DNA of 64,000 bases from Pararhodobacter oceanensis (GCF_003076755.1 NZ_QDKM01000001.1:558001-622000); one strand, 5' to 3'; positions 8,193 to 17,398 are shown, numbered from the stretch's first letter. Notes: generated by a model not told the origin, from the sequence alone. Numbers and translations: made by a program.

Positions 8193-9343
8193 GGCTGCCA
8201 GATCCCCAGCTGCGAGCCCAGCACCATCGCGGCGGTGCGGATCCGCGGCATGAACCCGCCCTGTTCCACATCGGCACCGGCGACCAGAGGCGCGACATAG
8301 GGGGTCATCCCGTCAACCTCGATGATCAAGCGGCCCAACTCCTGCCCGTCGATCACCGGCGCCGCCACCGGCCCGTCATATTCAACCCGCGCCGATAATT
8401 CGCCACCGGCCATCATCGGCATCAGGATCGAGACATCCTGCACCGGCACCAAGGGCACCGTATCGACCGCGCCCATCCAGACATCGGCGACCGCCACTGG
8501 CTGCCCCGCCTCGATCAGATCAAGCTGCGAGAACTGGCGGAAGGCCCAGTTGATGATGCGCTCGGCTTCGGTGCTGCGTTCACCGGCGTCATTGAGCCCC
8601 GAAAAGGCGAAAATCACCCTGCGACTGCCTTGGCGCGCGGAACCGGTCAGCGCATAGCCTGCCTCTTCGGTATGGCCGGTTTTCAACCCGTCAAGCCCCA
8701 ACCCCGCCTCCAGCAGCGGCACGCGGTTGGGCTGGGTGATCTCGTTCCAGGTGAAGTCGCGTTCGCCGAGGTAATGATAGTATTCGCTGTGCTCTTCGAT
8801 CAGATATTCGGCCAGAATGCCAAGGTCGCGCAGGCTCATCCGGTGGTGCGGACTGGGCCAGCCCGAGGCATTGGCGATCGAGGTGTCGGTCATGCCCAAT
8901 TGCTCGGCGCGGCGCTGTGCCATCACCGCAAAGGCCTCTTCGGTGCCGCCCAGCCCCTCGGCCACGGCCACCGCCGCATCATTGCCCGACAGCACGGCAA
9001 TGCCGCGGATCAGGTCTTCGGTGGTGGGCCGGTGGCGGGTTTCCAAGAACATGCTGGAGCCGCCCATCTCATGGGCGCGGCGCGAGACCGTCCATGTGGT
9101 CGACATCTGCACCCGCCCGTCACGCAGCGAATCAAACAGCATGGCGAGGGTCATCAGTTTCGACATCGAGGCCGGAGGCAGCGGGATATCGGCGTTTTGC
9201 TCGGCCAGCACCTGTCCGGTGCCCGCATCCACGACATAATAATTCGGCGCCCGCCCCCCATAGGGGGATTGGGCCGTGGCGGTCCCGGCCAGTGCAATGA
9301 CCAGCGATGTGGCGAGTATGGCGCGCAGGAAGCCAAACGGCAT
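8189..9343 (-). CDS. D-alanyl-D-alanine carboxypeptidase (DacA/DacF type)
   Basis: Low-molecular-weight penicillin-binding protein that trims the terminal D-Ala of peptidoglycan stem peptides in the periplasm. The 384-residue precursor starts with a signal peptide (hydrophobic core to about residue 22, ATAQS cleavage). It has the serine peptidase S11 motifs SMSK (residues 59-62), SGN (in LSGNDAAVA) and KTG (in LDGLKTGHTEEAG), and a C-terminal beta-rich domain ending in a hydrophobic anchor-like stretch. It overlaps tmk by 4 nt. A SPOR-domain lipoprotein gene lies upstream on the same strand after a 307 bp gap; both act on the cell wall. Confidence 0.94.
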   Translation of the reverse strand: MPFGFLRAILATSLVIALAGTATAQSPYGGRAPNYYVVDAGTGQVLAEQNADIPLPPASMSKLMTLAMLFDSLRDGRVQMSTTWTVSRRAHEMGGSSMFLETRHRPTTEDLIRGIAVLSGNDAAVAVAEGLGGTEEAFAVMAQRRAEQLGMTDTSIANASGWPSPHHRMSLRDLGILAEYLIEEHSEYYHYLGERDFTWNEITQPNRVPLLEAGLGLDGLKTGHTEEAGYALTGSARQGSRRVIFAFSGLNDAGERSTEAERIINWAFRQFSQLDLIEAGQPVAVADVWMGAVDTVPLVPVQDVSILMPMMAGGELSARVEYDGPVAAPVIDGQELGRLIIEVDGMTPYVAPLVAGADVEQGGFMPRIRTAAMVLGSQLGIWQP

Positions 9344-9650
9344 GAGCGTCTCCTTTGTTCCGGCAGCGGGCGCGCGGGGAATGGTCGCGCGGGCCCGTCG
9401 TGCCTTGGTCTTTACGGTGTCTCGGTGTGGTCTCGGTCGGGTCTTTGGAGGGTGTTACTGGTCTTGCTCCGCTGCCCGACAGTTTAGCGCCAATCGGGCA
9501 GGGTTTTCAAATGACATGGATATCAAACCGGCTTGATTTCGGCTGGCCCGGATTTCAGCGGTCGGGATTTCAGCACTCCGGGGTTCGGCTGGCCCTTGTC
9601 TCAACTTGCCAGCGGCGGCGCCTGTCGGGAGCGGCGCCGCTGGTCACAGG
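9344..9650. other. 307 bp gap between SPOR gene and carboxypeptidase gene
   Basis: No gene is evident. Within it TTCGGCTGGCCC occurs twice (about 9538-9549 and 9583-9594) and GGATTTCAGC also occurs twice between them, so the stretch around 9535-9595 is a small degenerate repeat. It may hold a separate promoter for the carboxypeptidase operon; none can be named. Confidence 0.4.
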
Positions 9651-10817
9651 TTAGCGCGATACCGCATAGGCATCGGCAAATCCCATTCCGCGCACCTGCT
9701 GCAAGATCGCCGCGCGCTCGGAGGTGGTGCCCGCCGGACCGACGACCACCCGCCAGAACAGGTTCTCGCCCACCCGTCCGCGACGGATTTCCGCGCTCAG
9801 ACCGGCGCGCTGCATCTGGCTGCGCGAATTGATCGCGTTTTGCTCGACGCTGAAGATGCCGATCTGCACGAAGGGCCGGTCGATACGCGGGCCTTGCGGC
9901 TGCGGCGCGGGGGCTGGCGCGGTGGTTGCGGCGGTCTCGGGCAGCGCGATCATCGTGGTGTCGGGCGCGGGCGTGGTCTCGGGCTCGGCAGGGCGGCGGC
10001 TGAACAAGCCGCGCAACCCGCGACGCTCACGCGGCGGCTCGGCGGCGGTTGTGGTAGCGGCGTTTGCGGCAACAGCGGTGCCACCGGCGGCCACGGTCGC
10101 GGCGCCGGCGGCGGGGGCCAGCGTGGTCTGGGCAATACTGGTATCCGGCTCGGGCCCGCGGCGCCGGAAGAGACCAAAGAGGCCGCGGCGCTCAGGCTCT
10201 TCCGAGGTGATTTCGACCTGCCCCTGCGGCGCGCCCATCGGCTGCGCGACGGCGGCGCCTGCGGCATCCGCTGCGGCGTCACCCGTCTCGACCGCAGCCA
10301 GCGCCAATGTTTCCTCGGCGGCGGTGCCCGCCTCTTCGACCGGCTCGAGTTCGATCTCGACCCGCTGCAGGCGCAATGCGGTCACCGCGATTTCGGTGGG
10401 CGCCCCGGGCAGGATGCCCAGCGCATTCGCCGCTTCCGAGGAAATCTGGAACCGCGGCCCCGGATTTTCCCGCTCGCGGCGGAACAGGGCACCGATCACG
10501 CTGGCACCGGTGGCGGCGTTGCGAATCATCGCGCGCTCAGGATCGCCAACGCCGGGATGCGCCACCCAGACGCCGCCCAAGGACGGGCGTCCGTCCCACA
10601 GGCCTGCTTCTTCGATCTGGAACACATCCGGCGCTTCGATATCGCGCTCGATCACCCGCTGGCCGGCGCTTGCCGTGCCCGCGGTGGCGGCGGAGCCACT
10701 GGCCGAGGGCGCCCCCGAGGGGCCTTCGCCGGTTGCCATCTGACAGCCTGCCAGCGCCAATGCGCCAACAAGGATCAGGGCGGTTCGCGGGTTTACGCTG
10801 CTGCCTGCTCTTACCAT
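9651..10817 (-). CDS. SPOR-domain lipoprotein
   Basis: A 388-residue predicted lipoprotein. The N-terminus has a hydrophobic stretch ending in the lipobox LALAGC (Cys about residue 24). The middle is a long Ala/Pro/Thr-rich low-complexity linker with RRGLFGLF and RRGLRGLF segments. The last 75 residues form a SPOR-like domain (PFVQIGIFSVEQNA ... FWRVVVGPAG ... GFADAYAV), which binds denuded peptidoglycan glycan strands, usually at division sites. The ATG at 10817 has GAGG 5 nt upstream; a start 32 codons earlier would bury the signal peptide. It resembles the RlpA/SPOR lipoproteins encoded next to dacA-type genes in Rhodobacterales. No RlpA double-psi barrel is recognisable. Confidence 0.85.
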   Translation of the reverse strand: MVRAGSSVNPRTALILVGALALAGCQMATGEGPSGAPSASGSAATAGTASAGQRVIERDIEAPDVFQIEEAGLWDGRPSLGGVWVAHPGVGDPERAMIRNAATGASVIGALFRRERENPGPRFQISSEAANALGILPGAPTEIAVTALRLQRVEIELEPVEEAGTAAEETLALAAVETGDAAADAAGAAVAQPMGAPQGQVEITSEEPERRGLFGLFRRRGPEPDTSIAQTTLAPAAGAATVAAGGTAVAANAATTTAAEPPRERRGLRGLFSRRPAEPETTPAPDTTMIALPETAATTAPAPAPQPQGPRIDRPFVQIGIFSVEQNAINSRSQMQRAGLSAEIRRGRVGENLFWRVVVGPAGTTSERAAILQQVRGMGFADAYAVSR

Positions 10818-11005
10818 TCTGCCCTCGTGCCTGCTGCGGTGCGCCGCTGATCCCGCGCCCGCATGGCTTATCCGCGCCCCGAATGACCCGGGTGCTCTTT
10901 TTCCACGCAGCATAACGTTAACCGTTCCTCAAGAAAAGCCTGCAGACGCAAGGCGGCGCGGGCGATAGCATCAACTTGCCGACAGGACTGAATAAGGGGT
11001 GCGCG

Positions 11006-12664
11006 TTACGAGGGGTCGCGCCAGCGGTTGACCATCGGATAGCGCCGGTCGAGATGCAGCGCGCGGGTGCTCAGCCGCACACCGGGCGCGGCCTGATAGC
11101 GTTTCCATTCCGAAATGTAGATCAGATGCTCGATGCGTTTGACCGTCTCGCGGTCGAGCCCCTCGGCAACCAGTTCCGCGACGGAAAGATCGCGGTCCAA
11201 CAGCCCCTCAAGGATCACATCCAGCACCTCATAGGGCGGCAGGCTGTCCTCGTCCTTTTGATCGGCGCGCAGTTCCGCCGAGGGCGGTTTGTCGATCACC
11301 CGCGTGGGGATCACCTCGCCCTCGGGGGCTTTCATCCAGTCGCGGTAATTGGCATTGCGCCAGCGGCAGGTCTCGAAGACGCGGGTTTTATAAAGATCCT
11401 TGATCGGATTGAACCCGCCGTTCATATCGCCGTAGATCGTCGCATAGCCGACCGCGACCTCGGATTTATTGCCGGTGGTCAGCACCATCGCGCCGAGTTT
11501 ATTCGACACCGCCATCAGCAGGACGCCGCGCAGCCGCGACTGGATGTTCTCCTCGGTCAGATCCTCGGGCAGCCCGTCAAACAGCGGTGCCAGCGCCTGT
11601 GTCACCGCCGCGCGCGGACCGGAAATCGCGATTTCATCGAGTTTGACGCCCAGCGCCTGCGCCACCTGCTCGGCGTCTTCCAAGGAATGCTCTGAGGTGT
11701 ATTCCGAGGGCAGCATGATGCAATGCACATTTTCGGGCCCCAGCGCATCGGCGGCAATCGCCGCCACCAGCGCCGAATCGATCCCCCCCGAGAGGCCCAA
11801 GAGCACCCGCTGGAAGCCCGATTTCTGCAGGTAATCCCGGGTGCCGGTGACCATCGCGTGATAGTCGCGCTCATAGTCCTCGGGCATCGGCGCCAGATCG
11901 CCGGGCGTCACCTGCCAGCCGTCGTCGCCTTCGATGAAATCGACATGGGCGATGGCTTGGGTAAATCCGGGCAGTAGATGGGTCATATGGCCGCGCGCAT
12001 TGAGCACAAAGCTGGAGCCGTCAAACACCTGATCATCCTGCCCGCCGATGAGATTGACATAGACCAGCGGCAATCCGGTCTCGACCACCCGCGCCACCAT
12101 ATGGTCGATGCGCGTGTCATGGCGGCCGCGCGAATAGGGCGAGCCATTGGGCACCAGCAGGATCTGCGCGCCGGATTCCGCCTGCGCCTCGGGCACCTCG
12201 TCAAACCAGGCATCCTCGCAGATCGGCGAGCCGATCACCAAAGGCCCGACGCGGTAGGGGCCGGAGATATCAGCGGCAGTGAACAGGCGCTTTTCGTCAA
12301 ACACCATGTAATTGGGCAATGTGTGTTTCTTCACCACCGCCGAAATCCGCCCCTCTTGCAGCACGTAGTAAGCGTTGAACAGCAGCTCGCCATCGAGATG
12401 CGGCGCGCCGATGCCGATCGCCGGCCCCTCGGCGCAGTCTGCCGCCAGTTCGGCAATCACCGCCATCGCGTCGCGGGCAAAGGCCGGTTTCTGCACCAGA
12501 TCCTGGGTCTGGTAGCCGGTCAGGAACATCTCGGGGAAGGCGATCATATCCGCCTTGGCCGCACGCGCCTCGCGCCAGGCTTCGCGGGCGAGATCGGCAT
12601 TGGCGCGCAGGGCGCCAACGGTGGGGTTGAGCTGGGCAAGGGTCAGGCGAAAGGTCTGGGACAT
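11006..12664 (-). CDS. nadE: Glutamine-dependent NAD+ synthase
   Basis: Amidates nicotinic acid adenine dinucleotide to NAD+ using glutamine-derived ammonia. The 552-residue protein is the two-domain form. The N-terminal nitrilase-like glutaminase (about residues 1-260) shows Glu in AFPEMFLTGY, Lys in VVKKHTLPNY and Cys in GSPICEDAW. The C-terminal synthetase has the PP-loop LGLSGGIDSALVAAI and TGNKSEVAVGYATIYGD. The ATG at 12664 is preceded by GGAAG; a start six codons upstream has no such site. The gene seems to stand alone. Confidence 0.96.
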   Translation of the reverse strand: MSQTFRLTLAQLNPTVGALRANADLAREAWREARAAKADMIAFPEMFLTGYQTQDLVQKPAFARDAMAVIAELAADCAEGPAIGIGAPHLDGELLFNAYYVLQEGRISAVVKKHTLPNYMVFDEKRLFTAADISGPYRVGPLVIGSPICEDAWFDEVPEAQAESGAQILLVPNGSPYSRGRHDTRIDHMVARVVETGLPLVYVNLIGGQDDQVFDGSSFVLNARGHMTHLLPGFTQAIAHVDFIEGDDGWQVTPGDLAPMPEDYERDYHAMVTGTRDYLQKSGFQRVLLGLSGGIDSALVAAIAADALGPENVHCIMLPSEYTSEHSLEDAEQVAQALGVKLDEIAISGPRAAVTQALAPLFDGLPEDLTEENIQSRLRGVLLMAVSNKLGAMVLTTGNKSEVAVGYATIYGDMNGGFNPIKDLYKTRVFETCRWRNANYRDWMKAPEGEVIPTRVIDKPPSAELRADQKDEDSLPPYEVLDVILEGLLDRDLSVAELVAEGLDRETVKRIEHLIYISEWKRYQAAPGVRLSTRALHLDRRYPMVNRWRDPS

Positions 12665-12879
12665 GGGGCTTCCGGTTCGCAAAGGGTCGCTGCTTCATAT
12701 CAGGTTGCAGCCGAGAGAAAAGCACCGGCGGGCGATGGAGGTCGGCGGGGCGGGAATAAAGCGCCTTGCGGGGGGCGCGGTGCGGGGAAGTTGCTGGGAA
12801 ACGTGGCGCCCGAAGGCTCAGCCGGAGTGCCCCCATGAGAATAGATTTGCGCCCGCCAGTGGAACTGGAATTGCTCAAG

Positions 12880-13030
12880 GCACAGGGCCGCGCCCGACCC
12901 TGGGTGGGCGCCCCACCGTCGCCACAACGCGCTGCGCTCAGAAGCACGAATGTCGGTTGCACGGCGCGTGACACCTCCAAGGCGCCCTCCCATGGGGAGG
13001 GTCGGGCGCGGCCCGTGGTTCCCACGAGCC
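12880..13030 (-). repeat. Repeat family A, copy 2
   Basis: Reverse-strand A unit: GGGCCGCGCCCGACCCTGGG at one end, the conserved middle (minus strand CAACCGACATTCGTGCTTCT), and GCGCCCTCCCATGGGGAGGG followed by CCCGTGGTTCCCACG at the other. It is followed, after about 30 bp, by copy 3, and the joints after copies 2 and 3 are alike (AGCCTGACGATTGAACCG versus AGCCTGACGGTTGAACCG), so the two are a diverged tandem pair. Confidence 0.8.
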
Positions 13031-13059
13031 TGACGATTGAACCGAAGCACCTCCAAGGG

Positions 13060-13373
13060 CAAGGGTCGCGCCCGACACTGGATGGACGCCCTGCACTTGC
13101 CGTAACGCCCTGCACGCAAAAGCAAGAACGCTAGCCGCATAGCGAATGACACCGCAAATGCACCTTGCGTGGAATCAAGGCGAAGCCGCCACGCATCGCC
13201 AGACCGCCCCATCGGGCTGGCGATCTGTTGCCGCGGGCGCTTCGTTCAGGTGATGGGAGTGGAACGCACCATAAAGTGCGTTGTTCCGTCGTTGCATCGC
13301 CATCCCGCGGTCTAGCGATGCGCGGCTTGCGCCCAGTGGGGAGGGTCGGGCGCGGCCCGTGGTCCCAAAAGCC
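13060..13373 (-). repeat. Repeat family A, copy 3, split by a B unit
   Basis: The left part (13060 to about 13169) and right part (13326-13373) are an A unit in reverse orientation, more diverged than copy 2. Between them lies a complete B unit (13170-13325). CTTGCG is found on both sides of the B unit, which would fit a target-site duplication. Confidence 0.7.
13170..13325 (+). repeat. Repeat family B, copy 1 (inside A copy 3)
   Basis: A 156 bp unit running from GGAATCAAGGCGAAGCC to the GCGATGCGCGG end. It holds inverted GCGCATCGCCAGACCG / CGGTCTAGCGATGCG ends and a central CACCTGAACGAAGCG-like block on the minus strand. It has no coding frame conserved in the other copies. Its flanks (CTTGCG on each side) and its position in the hairpin of an A unit match copy 5. 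Confidence 0.75.
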
Positions 13374-13498
13374 TGACGGTTGAACCGCAGACACTCCACG
13401 CGCAAAGTCCCGCAGCCAAATCCTCTCCGACGCGGCGTCCTCACTGGACAAGACCGCACCGCGCCGCCTAATTTGCCGCGCAAAGCAAAGGGCGCGCC

Positions 13499-14302
13499 AT
13501 GAAACATCTCGACGATCTGAACCTGACCTTCACCACGCTGACCCTCGACGACGAGGGGATCGCCACCCTGTCGCTGAACCGCGCCGACAAGCGCAATGCG
13601 CTCAACGCCGATACCGTTGACGAGCTGATCGATATCTTCACCGTGGTGCCCCGCGCAGGTGTGCGCGCCGTGGTGCTGCGCGCCGAGGGCACGCATTTCT
13701 GCGCCGGTCTCGATCTGGTCGAGCACCATACCGAGGACCGCCGCCCCGAAGACTTCATGCATGTCTGCCTGCGCTGGCATGAGGCGTTCAACAAGATGGA
13801 ATACGGCGGCGTGCCGGTGATTGCCGCGCTCAAAGGGGCGGTGGTCGGCGGCGGGCTGGAACTGGCGTCGTCAGCGCATATCCGGGTGGCGGATCATTCG
13901 ACCTATTTCGCCCTGCCCGAGGGCCAGCGCGGGCTCTTTACCGGCGGCGGTGCGACGATCCGCGTCGCCGATCTGGTCGGCAAGGACCGGATGATCGACA
14001 TGATGCTGACCGGCCGCGTCTATCAGGGCGAGGAGGCAATCGCGCTGGGTCTGGCGCAATATCTGGTCGAGGACAGCGAGGCCAAAGCCTATGAGCTGGC
14101 CCGCGCTGCTGCCTCGAACCCGCCCCTATCGAATTTCGCGATCTGCTCGGCGATCAGCCATATGCAGAATATGTCGGCAATGGATGCGGCCTATGCCGAG
14201 GCGGTGGTGGCGGGGATCGTCAACACCCAACCCGCCAGCCGCGCCCGCCTTGCCGCCTTCGCCGATAAATCCGCCGCACGGGTGCGCCCGAACGAGGGGT
14301 GA
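13499..14302 (+). CDS. Enoyl-CoA hydratase/isomerase family (crotonase) protein
   Basis: Hydrates or isomerises an unsaturated acyl-CoA thioester. The 267-residue protein has the crotonase oxyanion-hole segments FCAGLDL (about residues 67-73) and VVGGGLEL. Both catalytic glutamates of classical enoyl-CoA hydratases are present: Glu121 in GGGLEL and Glu141 in LPEGQRGLF, 20 residues apart as in the rat enzyme. The ATG has only a weak purine stretch (AAAGGGCGCGCC) upstream. The substrate is not evident; an acyl-CoA ligase lies 10 kb upstream on the same strand but is not linked in an operon. A family-D element follows the stop. Confidence 0.88.
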   Translation: MKHLDDLNLTFTTLTLDDEGIATLSLNRADKRNALNADTVDELIDIFTVVPRAGVRAVVLRAEGTHFCAGLDLVEHHTEDRRPEDFMHVCLRWHEAFNKMEYGGVPVIAALKGAVVGGGLELASSAHIRVADHSTYFALPEGQRGLFTGGGATIRVADLVGKDRMIDMMLTGRVYQGEEAIALGLAQYLVEDSEAKAYELARAAASNPPLSNFAICSAISHMQNMSAMDAAYAEAVVAGIVNTQPASRARLAAFADKSAARVRPNEG

Positions 14303-14320
14303 GCCTCACGGTTGCGCGCC

Positions 14321-14392
14321 CATCTTTGTGCCGCAAATATCCTGAGGGATGAATTGGCCGCAGGCCAAGACGGGGGCAACGCCCCCTTCGCC
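14321..14392 (+). repeat. Family D 3' element
   Basis: CATCTTTGTGCCGCAAATAT starts about 18 bp after the crotonase stop, same direction. Two hairpins follow, TTGGCC/GGCCAA and GGGGGC/GCCCCC. Compare the copies at 3712, 21397, 27710 and 50588. Confidence 0.65.
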
Positions 14393-14433
14393 TTTCACCG
14401 TTCCCAGCAGCGCGATTCAACTTTCGCAACGGA

Positions 14434-14591
14434 GCGCATCGCCAGACCGCGGGGTGGCGATGCGACCTTGGAACGATGTGCTTTATGGTGCGTTCCACAT
14501 CCATCATCTGAACGAAGCGCCTACGACAACATATCGCCAGCCCGTGCGGGCGGTCTGGCGATGCGCGGCGGCTTACGCCTTGATTCCGCGC
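14434..14591 (-). repeat. Repeat family B, copy 2
   Basis: Reverse orientation: GCGCATCGCCAGACCGCGG, then TTTATGGTGCGTTCCACATC, CATCTGAACGAAGCGCC, ATCGCCAGCCCGTGCGGGCG, GTCTGGCGATGCGCGGCGGC and CCTTGATTCCGCGC. This copy is not inside an A unit, so B spreads independently of A. Confidence 0.8.
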
Positions 14592-14662
14592 GTAGAGGAA
14601 GAGTCGAAGCGCCTGTATCACTGTACCATTCAAGCTAAAATCTGAGCACAATGTTAGCCGAG

Positions 14663-14818
14663 CAGCGCCAGACCGCGGGATGGCGACCGACCGTTGAGCA
14701 GCGCGCTTTATGGCAGCAAACTCCGTCCATCATCAAAGCGACGCTCCAAGTTCAACCAAATCGCCAGCCCGGGGGGGCGGTCTGGCGATGCACGGCGGCT
14801 TCGCCTTGATTCCGTGCG
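14663..14818 (-). repeat. Repeat family B, copy 3
   Basis: Same order of blocks as copy 2 but more diverged in the middle; the GGCGGTCTGGCGATG and GCCTTGATTCCGTGCG end is well kept. Copies 2, 3 and 4 point the same way and are spaced about 230 and 310 bp apart. Bases 14819-14972 between copies 3 and 4 show no gene. Confidence 0.75.
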
Positions 14819-14972
14819 AAATGCGTAATGTGCGGGCGATCTTGCTCATTCGTTGAAAAGATCCGCCGCGTCGGCGAGACGATGAACGGCGATTTGCGCC
14901 TTGTTACACTGCATCGTGGGAATAGGGCTAGCCCTCGTACTGCACCCTGCCCGTCACAGAGCACAACACGAG

Positions 14973-15130
14973 CCGCGCATCGCCAGACCGCGGGATGGCG
15001 ACCGCACGTTGAGCTAAGAGCTTTATGGCGCGTTCTACTTCCATCATCTGAACGAAGCGCCTGCGGCAACAGATCGCCAGCCCGTGAGGGCGGTCTGGCG
15101 ATGCGCGGCGGCTACGCCTTGATTCCGCGC
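14973..15130 (-). repeat. Repeat family B, copy 4
   Basis: Near-consensus copy: CCGCGCATCGCCAGACCGCG, CATCATCTGAACGAAGCGCC, CAACAGATCGCCAGCCCGTG, GGCGGTCTGGCGATGCGCGG, CGCCTTGATTCCGCGC. The 134 bp up to the glsB-like stop hold no recognisable feature. Confidence 0.8.
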
Positions 15131-15264
15131 AATGGGAGAGCAACTTGCCAGCGCTTGCAGATTGGCCTGCGGCACGGATGAGTTTGGCCTCGGCAAAAGT
15201 CTTGCCGCGGCAGTGGGACGAAGCGCGGCGGTGTCGCGGTTATTCGGCGCCAAACAGCCCCGCC

Positions 15265-15504
15265 CTATTTCCGCAGGAACTGCCAGATCCAGATCAGCGC
15301 CATTGCGCCCGCGACGGCCAGCACGAAGGTCACCATCCAGCCGCCGGCGGTCAGGATCAGCCGCAGCACCAAGCCGCCGAACAGCGCGCCCAGCACCCCG
15401 ATGCCCATCGCGCTTGGCAGGTCGACATTCACCCGCATCAAACGCGTCGCCAGCAGACCCGCTGCCGCCCCGATCACCACCAAGAGAAGCAGGCCGGGGA
15501 CCAT
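15265..15504 (-). CDS. GlsB/YeaQ/YmgE-like small membrane protein
   Basis: A 79-residue, strongly hydrophobic protein with three predicted membrane spans: VPGLLLLVVIGAAAGLLATR, then AMGIGVLGALFGGLVLRLIL and VTFVLAVAGAMALIWIWQF. Length, a short polar loop after span one and the glycine-rich second span fit the GlsB/YeaQ/YmgE (transglycosylase-associated protein) family, whose exact function is unclear. The ATG at 15504 overlaps the rlmN stop by one base (TGATG), so it is probably co-translated with rlmN. Confidence 0.75.
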   Translation of the reverse strand: MVPGLLLLVVIGAAAGLLATRLMRVNVDLPSAMGIGVLGALFGGLVLRLILTAGGWMVTFVLAVAGAMALIWIWQFLRK

Positions 15505-16751
15505 CAGGCGCCAGAGACCCCGGCGGAAACACCGGCAGAAACACCGGCAGAAACACCCGCCGACCCGGCAGCCCCACCCGCCGCTTCCGCCGCGATCTGG
15601 GCGCGCGATTTGCGGCCCCGCTCGGTGGCGGATTTGAGCTGCCCGCAAGCGGCCATGATATCCTCGCCGCGCGGAGTGCGGATCGGGCTGGCGTAACCGG
15701 CTTTGAAAATGATGTCGGCAAAGGCCTCGATCCGCTCCCAATCCGAGCGCTCATAGGGCGCACCGGGCCATTCATTGAACGGGATCAGGTTGATCTTGGC
15801 GGGAATACCGCGGATCAGCTTCACCAGCCGCCGCGCATCGGCGTCGGTGTCATTAATCCCCTTGAGCATCACATATTCAAAGGTGATCCGCTCGGAATTC
15901 GACAGCCGCGGATACTCGCGCAGCGCGCCCAACAGCGCCTCGATGTTCCACTTTTTGTTGATCGGCACCAATTTATCGCGGGTCTCGTCGGTGGTGGCGT
16001 GAAAGCTCACCGCCAGAAGACAGCCGATTTCCTCGGCGGTGCGGGCGATCTCGGGCACGATGCCGCTGGTCGAGAGGGTGATGCGGCGGCGCGAGAGGGA
16101 AATCCCCTCGCCGTCCATCACAATCCGCATCGCGTCGCGCACATTCTCGAAGTTATAAAGCGGCTCGCCCATGCCCATCAGCACCACATTCGAGATCATC
16201 CGGTCCTCGCGCCGCGGCTCGCCGGGGATATTCCATTCCTCAAGGTCATCGCGGGCGATCATGATCTGCCCGACAATCTCGGCGGTGGTCAGATTGCGCA
16301 CCAGTTTCTGGGTGCCGGTGTGGCAAAACGAACAGGTCAGCGTGCAACCGACTTGCGAGGAAATGCACAGCGTGCCGCGCCCCTCTTCGGGGATATAGAC
16401 GGTTTCGACCTCATGGCCGCCGTCAATGCGCAGCAGATATTTGCGGGTGCCATCGGCCGAGACCTGACGGGTGACAATCTCGGGCAGGCGGATCTCGAAG
16501 GCCTCGGCGAGCATCGCGCGGTAGTCTTTCGACAGGTTGGTCATCACCTCGAAATCGCGCACGCCCCAATGATAGAGCCACTGCCAGATCTGCCCCTCGC
16601 GCATCTTCGCCTGTTTCTCGGGCGTGCCCTGGGCGATCAGCGCCTCACGCAGTTGCACGCGGGTCATGCCGATCAGATTCGGCTTGCCGCCCTCGGGCGC
16701 CTTGCGCGGGAGGGTGAGAACATCTTGGGTGATGGGCGCGGTGCCGGTCAT
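15504..16751 (-). CDS. rlmN: 23S rRNA (adenine(2503)-C(2))-methyltransferase RlmN
   Basis: Radical-SAM enzyme that methylates C2 of A2503 in 23S rRNA (and A37 in some tRNAs). The 415-residue protein carries the iron-sulfur cluster motif CTLTCSFC, preceded by CISSQVG, and [10 protein letters not shown]. The N-terminal helical domain contains [12 protein letters not shown]. The C-terminus has an unusual tail of four VSAG repeats, encoded by four tandem 12 bp units around 15521-15570, absent from typical RlmN. The ATG at 16751 gives [10 protein letters not shown]; no clear SD is seen. A short membrane-protein gene overlaps its stop. Confidence 0.96.
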   Translation of the reverse strand: MTGTAPITQDVLTLPRKAPEGGKPNLIGMTRVQLREALIAQGTPEKQAKMREGQIWQWLYHWGVRDFEVMTNLSKDYRAMLAEAFEIRLPEIVTRQVSADGTRKYLLRIDGGHEVETVYIPEEGRGTLCISSQVGCTLTCSFCHTGTQKLVRNLTTAEIVGQIMIARDDLEEWNIPGEPRREDRMISNVVLMGMGEPLYNFENVRDAMRIVMDGEGISLSRRRITLSTSGIVPEIARTAEEIGCLLAVSFHATTDETRDKLVPINKKWNIEALLGALREYPRLSNSERITFEYVMLKGINDTDADARRLVKLIRGIPAKINLIPFNEWPGAPYERSDWERIEAFADIIFKAGYASPIRTPRGEDIMAACGQLKSATERGRKSRAQIAAEAAGGAAGSAGVSAGVSAGVSAGVSGA

Positions 16752-16960
16752 GTCAAAGCCGTGGGTTCAGGAAAATACCCGAGGCATATAGTGCATTTCG
16801 CGCGGCCTGAACAGGGCAAGGCGGTGCAAAGTGATCTAGGGGGGCGAAGCGCCGCGCATCAGGGGGTGCTGCGCTTGGCACGAAGGGCGGGACGGGTGGG
16901 TGATGTCGCTCGATAGCTATCAGCGCCAGTTACCTAAGAGCCCCCACTCGACGCATAGCA

Positions 16961-17326
16961 CGAAGGGACGCGCCTGACCCTGGGTGGGCGCCTGCCCTCG
17001 CCTCCACAAAGCATCGCACTCAAAAGCATCCATGTCGGTTAGGCGGCGAACCACATTGCCAATGCGCCTCGCGCGGAATCAAGGCGTAAGCCGCCGCGCA
17101 TCGTCCCACCGACGCGGCAGGCGATTATTCAATGAATTATCGCCGAGAGCGGGGACCGCCCCCCCCGGGCTGGCGATCTGTTGCCGCTGGGTACTTCGTT
17201 CAGATGATGGATGTGGAACGTGGCATAAAGCGCTTCGTTCCGCCGTTGGACCGCCATCCCGCGGTCCGGCAATGCGCGGCTCGCTCCCGTGGGGAGGGTT
17301 GGGCGCGGCCCGGGGTGCCCCCGGGC
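16961..17326 (-). repeat. Repeat family A, copy 4, split by a B unit
   Basis: Left half from GGGACGCGCCTGACCCTGGG through CATCCATGTCGGTT to about 17072, right half 17280-17326 (GTGGGGAGGGTTGGGCGCGG, CCCGGGGTGCCCCCGGG). A B unit sits between them, at the same point of the A hairpin as in copy 3. It is the first unit of a tandem array with copies 5 and 6. The preceding 16752-16960 ends in a spacer (CCACTCGACGCATAGCACGA) like that before copy 5. Confidence 0.75.
17073..17279 (+). repeat. Repeat family B, copy 5 (inside A copy 4)
   Basis: Starts GCGGAATCAAGGCGTAAGCC and ends AATGCGCGG. Compared with copy 1 it has about 50 extra bp around 17102-17153, including an AT-rich imperfect palindrome (GCGATTATTCAATGAATTAT). 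CTCGC directly flanks it on both sides. Confidence 0.75.
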
Positions 17327-17398
17327 GGGACCGGTGGGTGATGTTGCGCGGAACCCCTTAGCGCCGGTAATCTCAGAACACCCGCTCGACGCATAGCA

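Noticed and set aside
13170-15130. Insertion sequence with transposase
   Set aside because: B units are only about 155 bp and no transposase-like frame exists in the window; at most they are non-autonomous elements.
15132-16916. 594-codon plus-strand frame
   Set aside because: Covers rlmN and glsB in antisense; the start lies in a B repeat, and nothing in it resembles a protein family.
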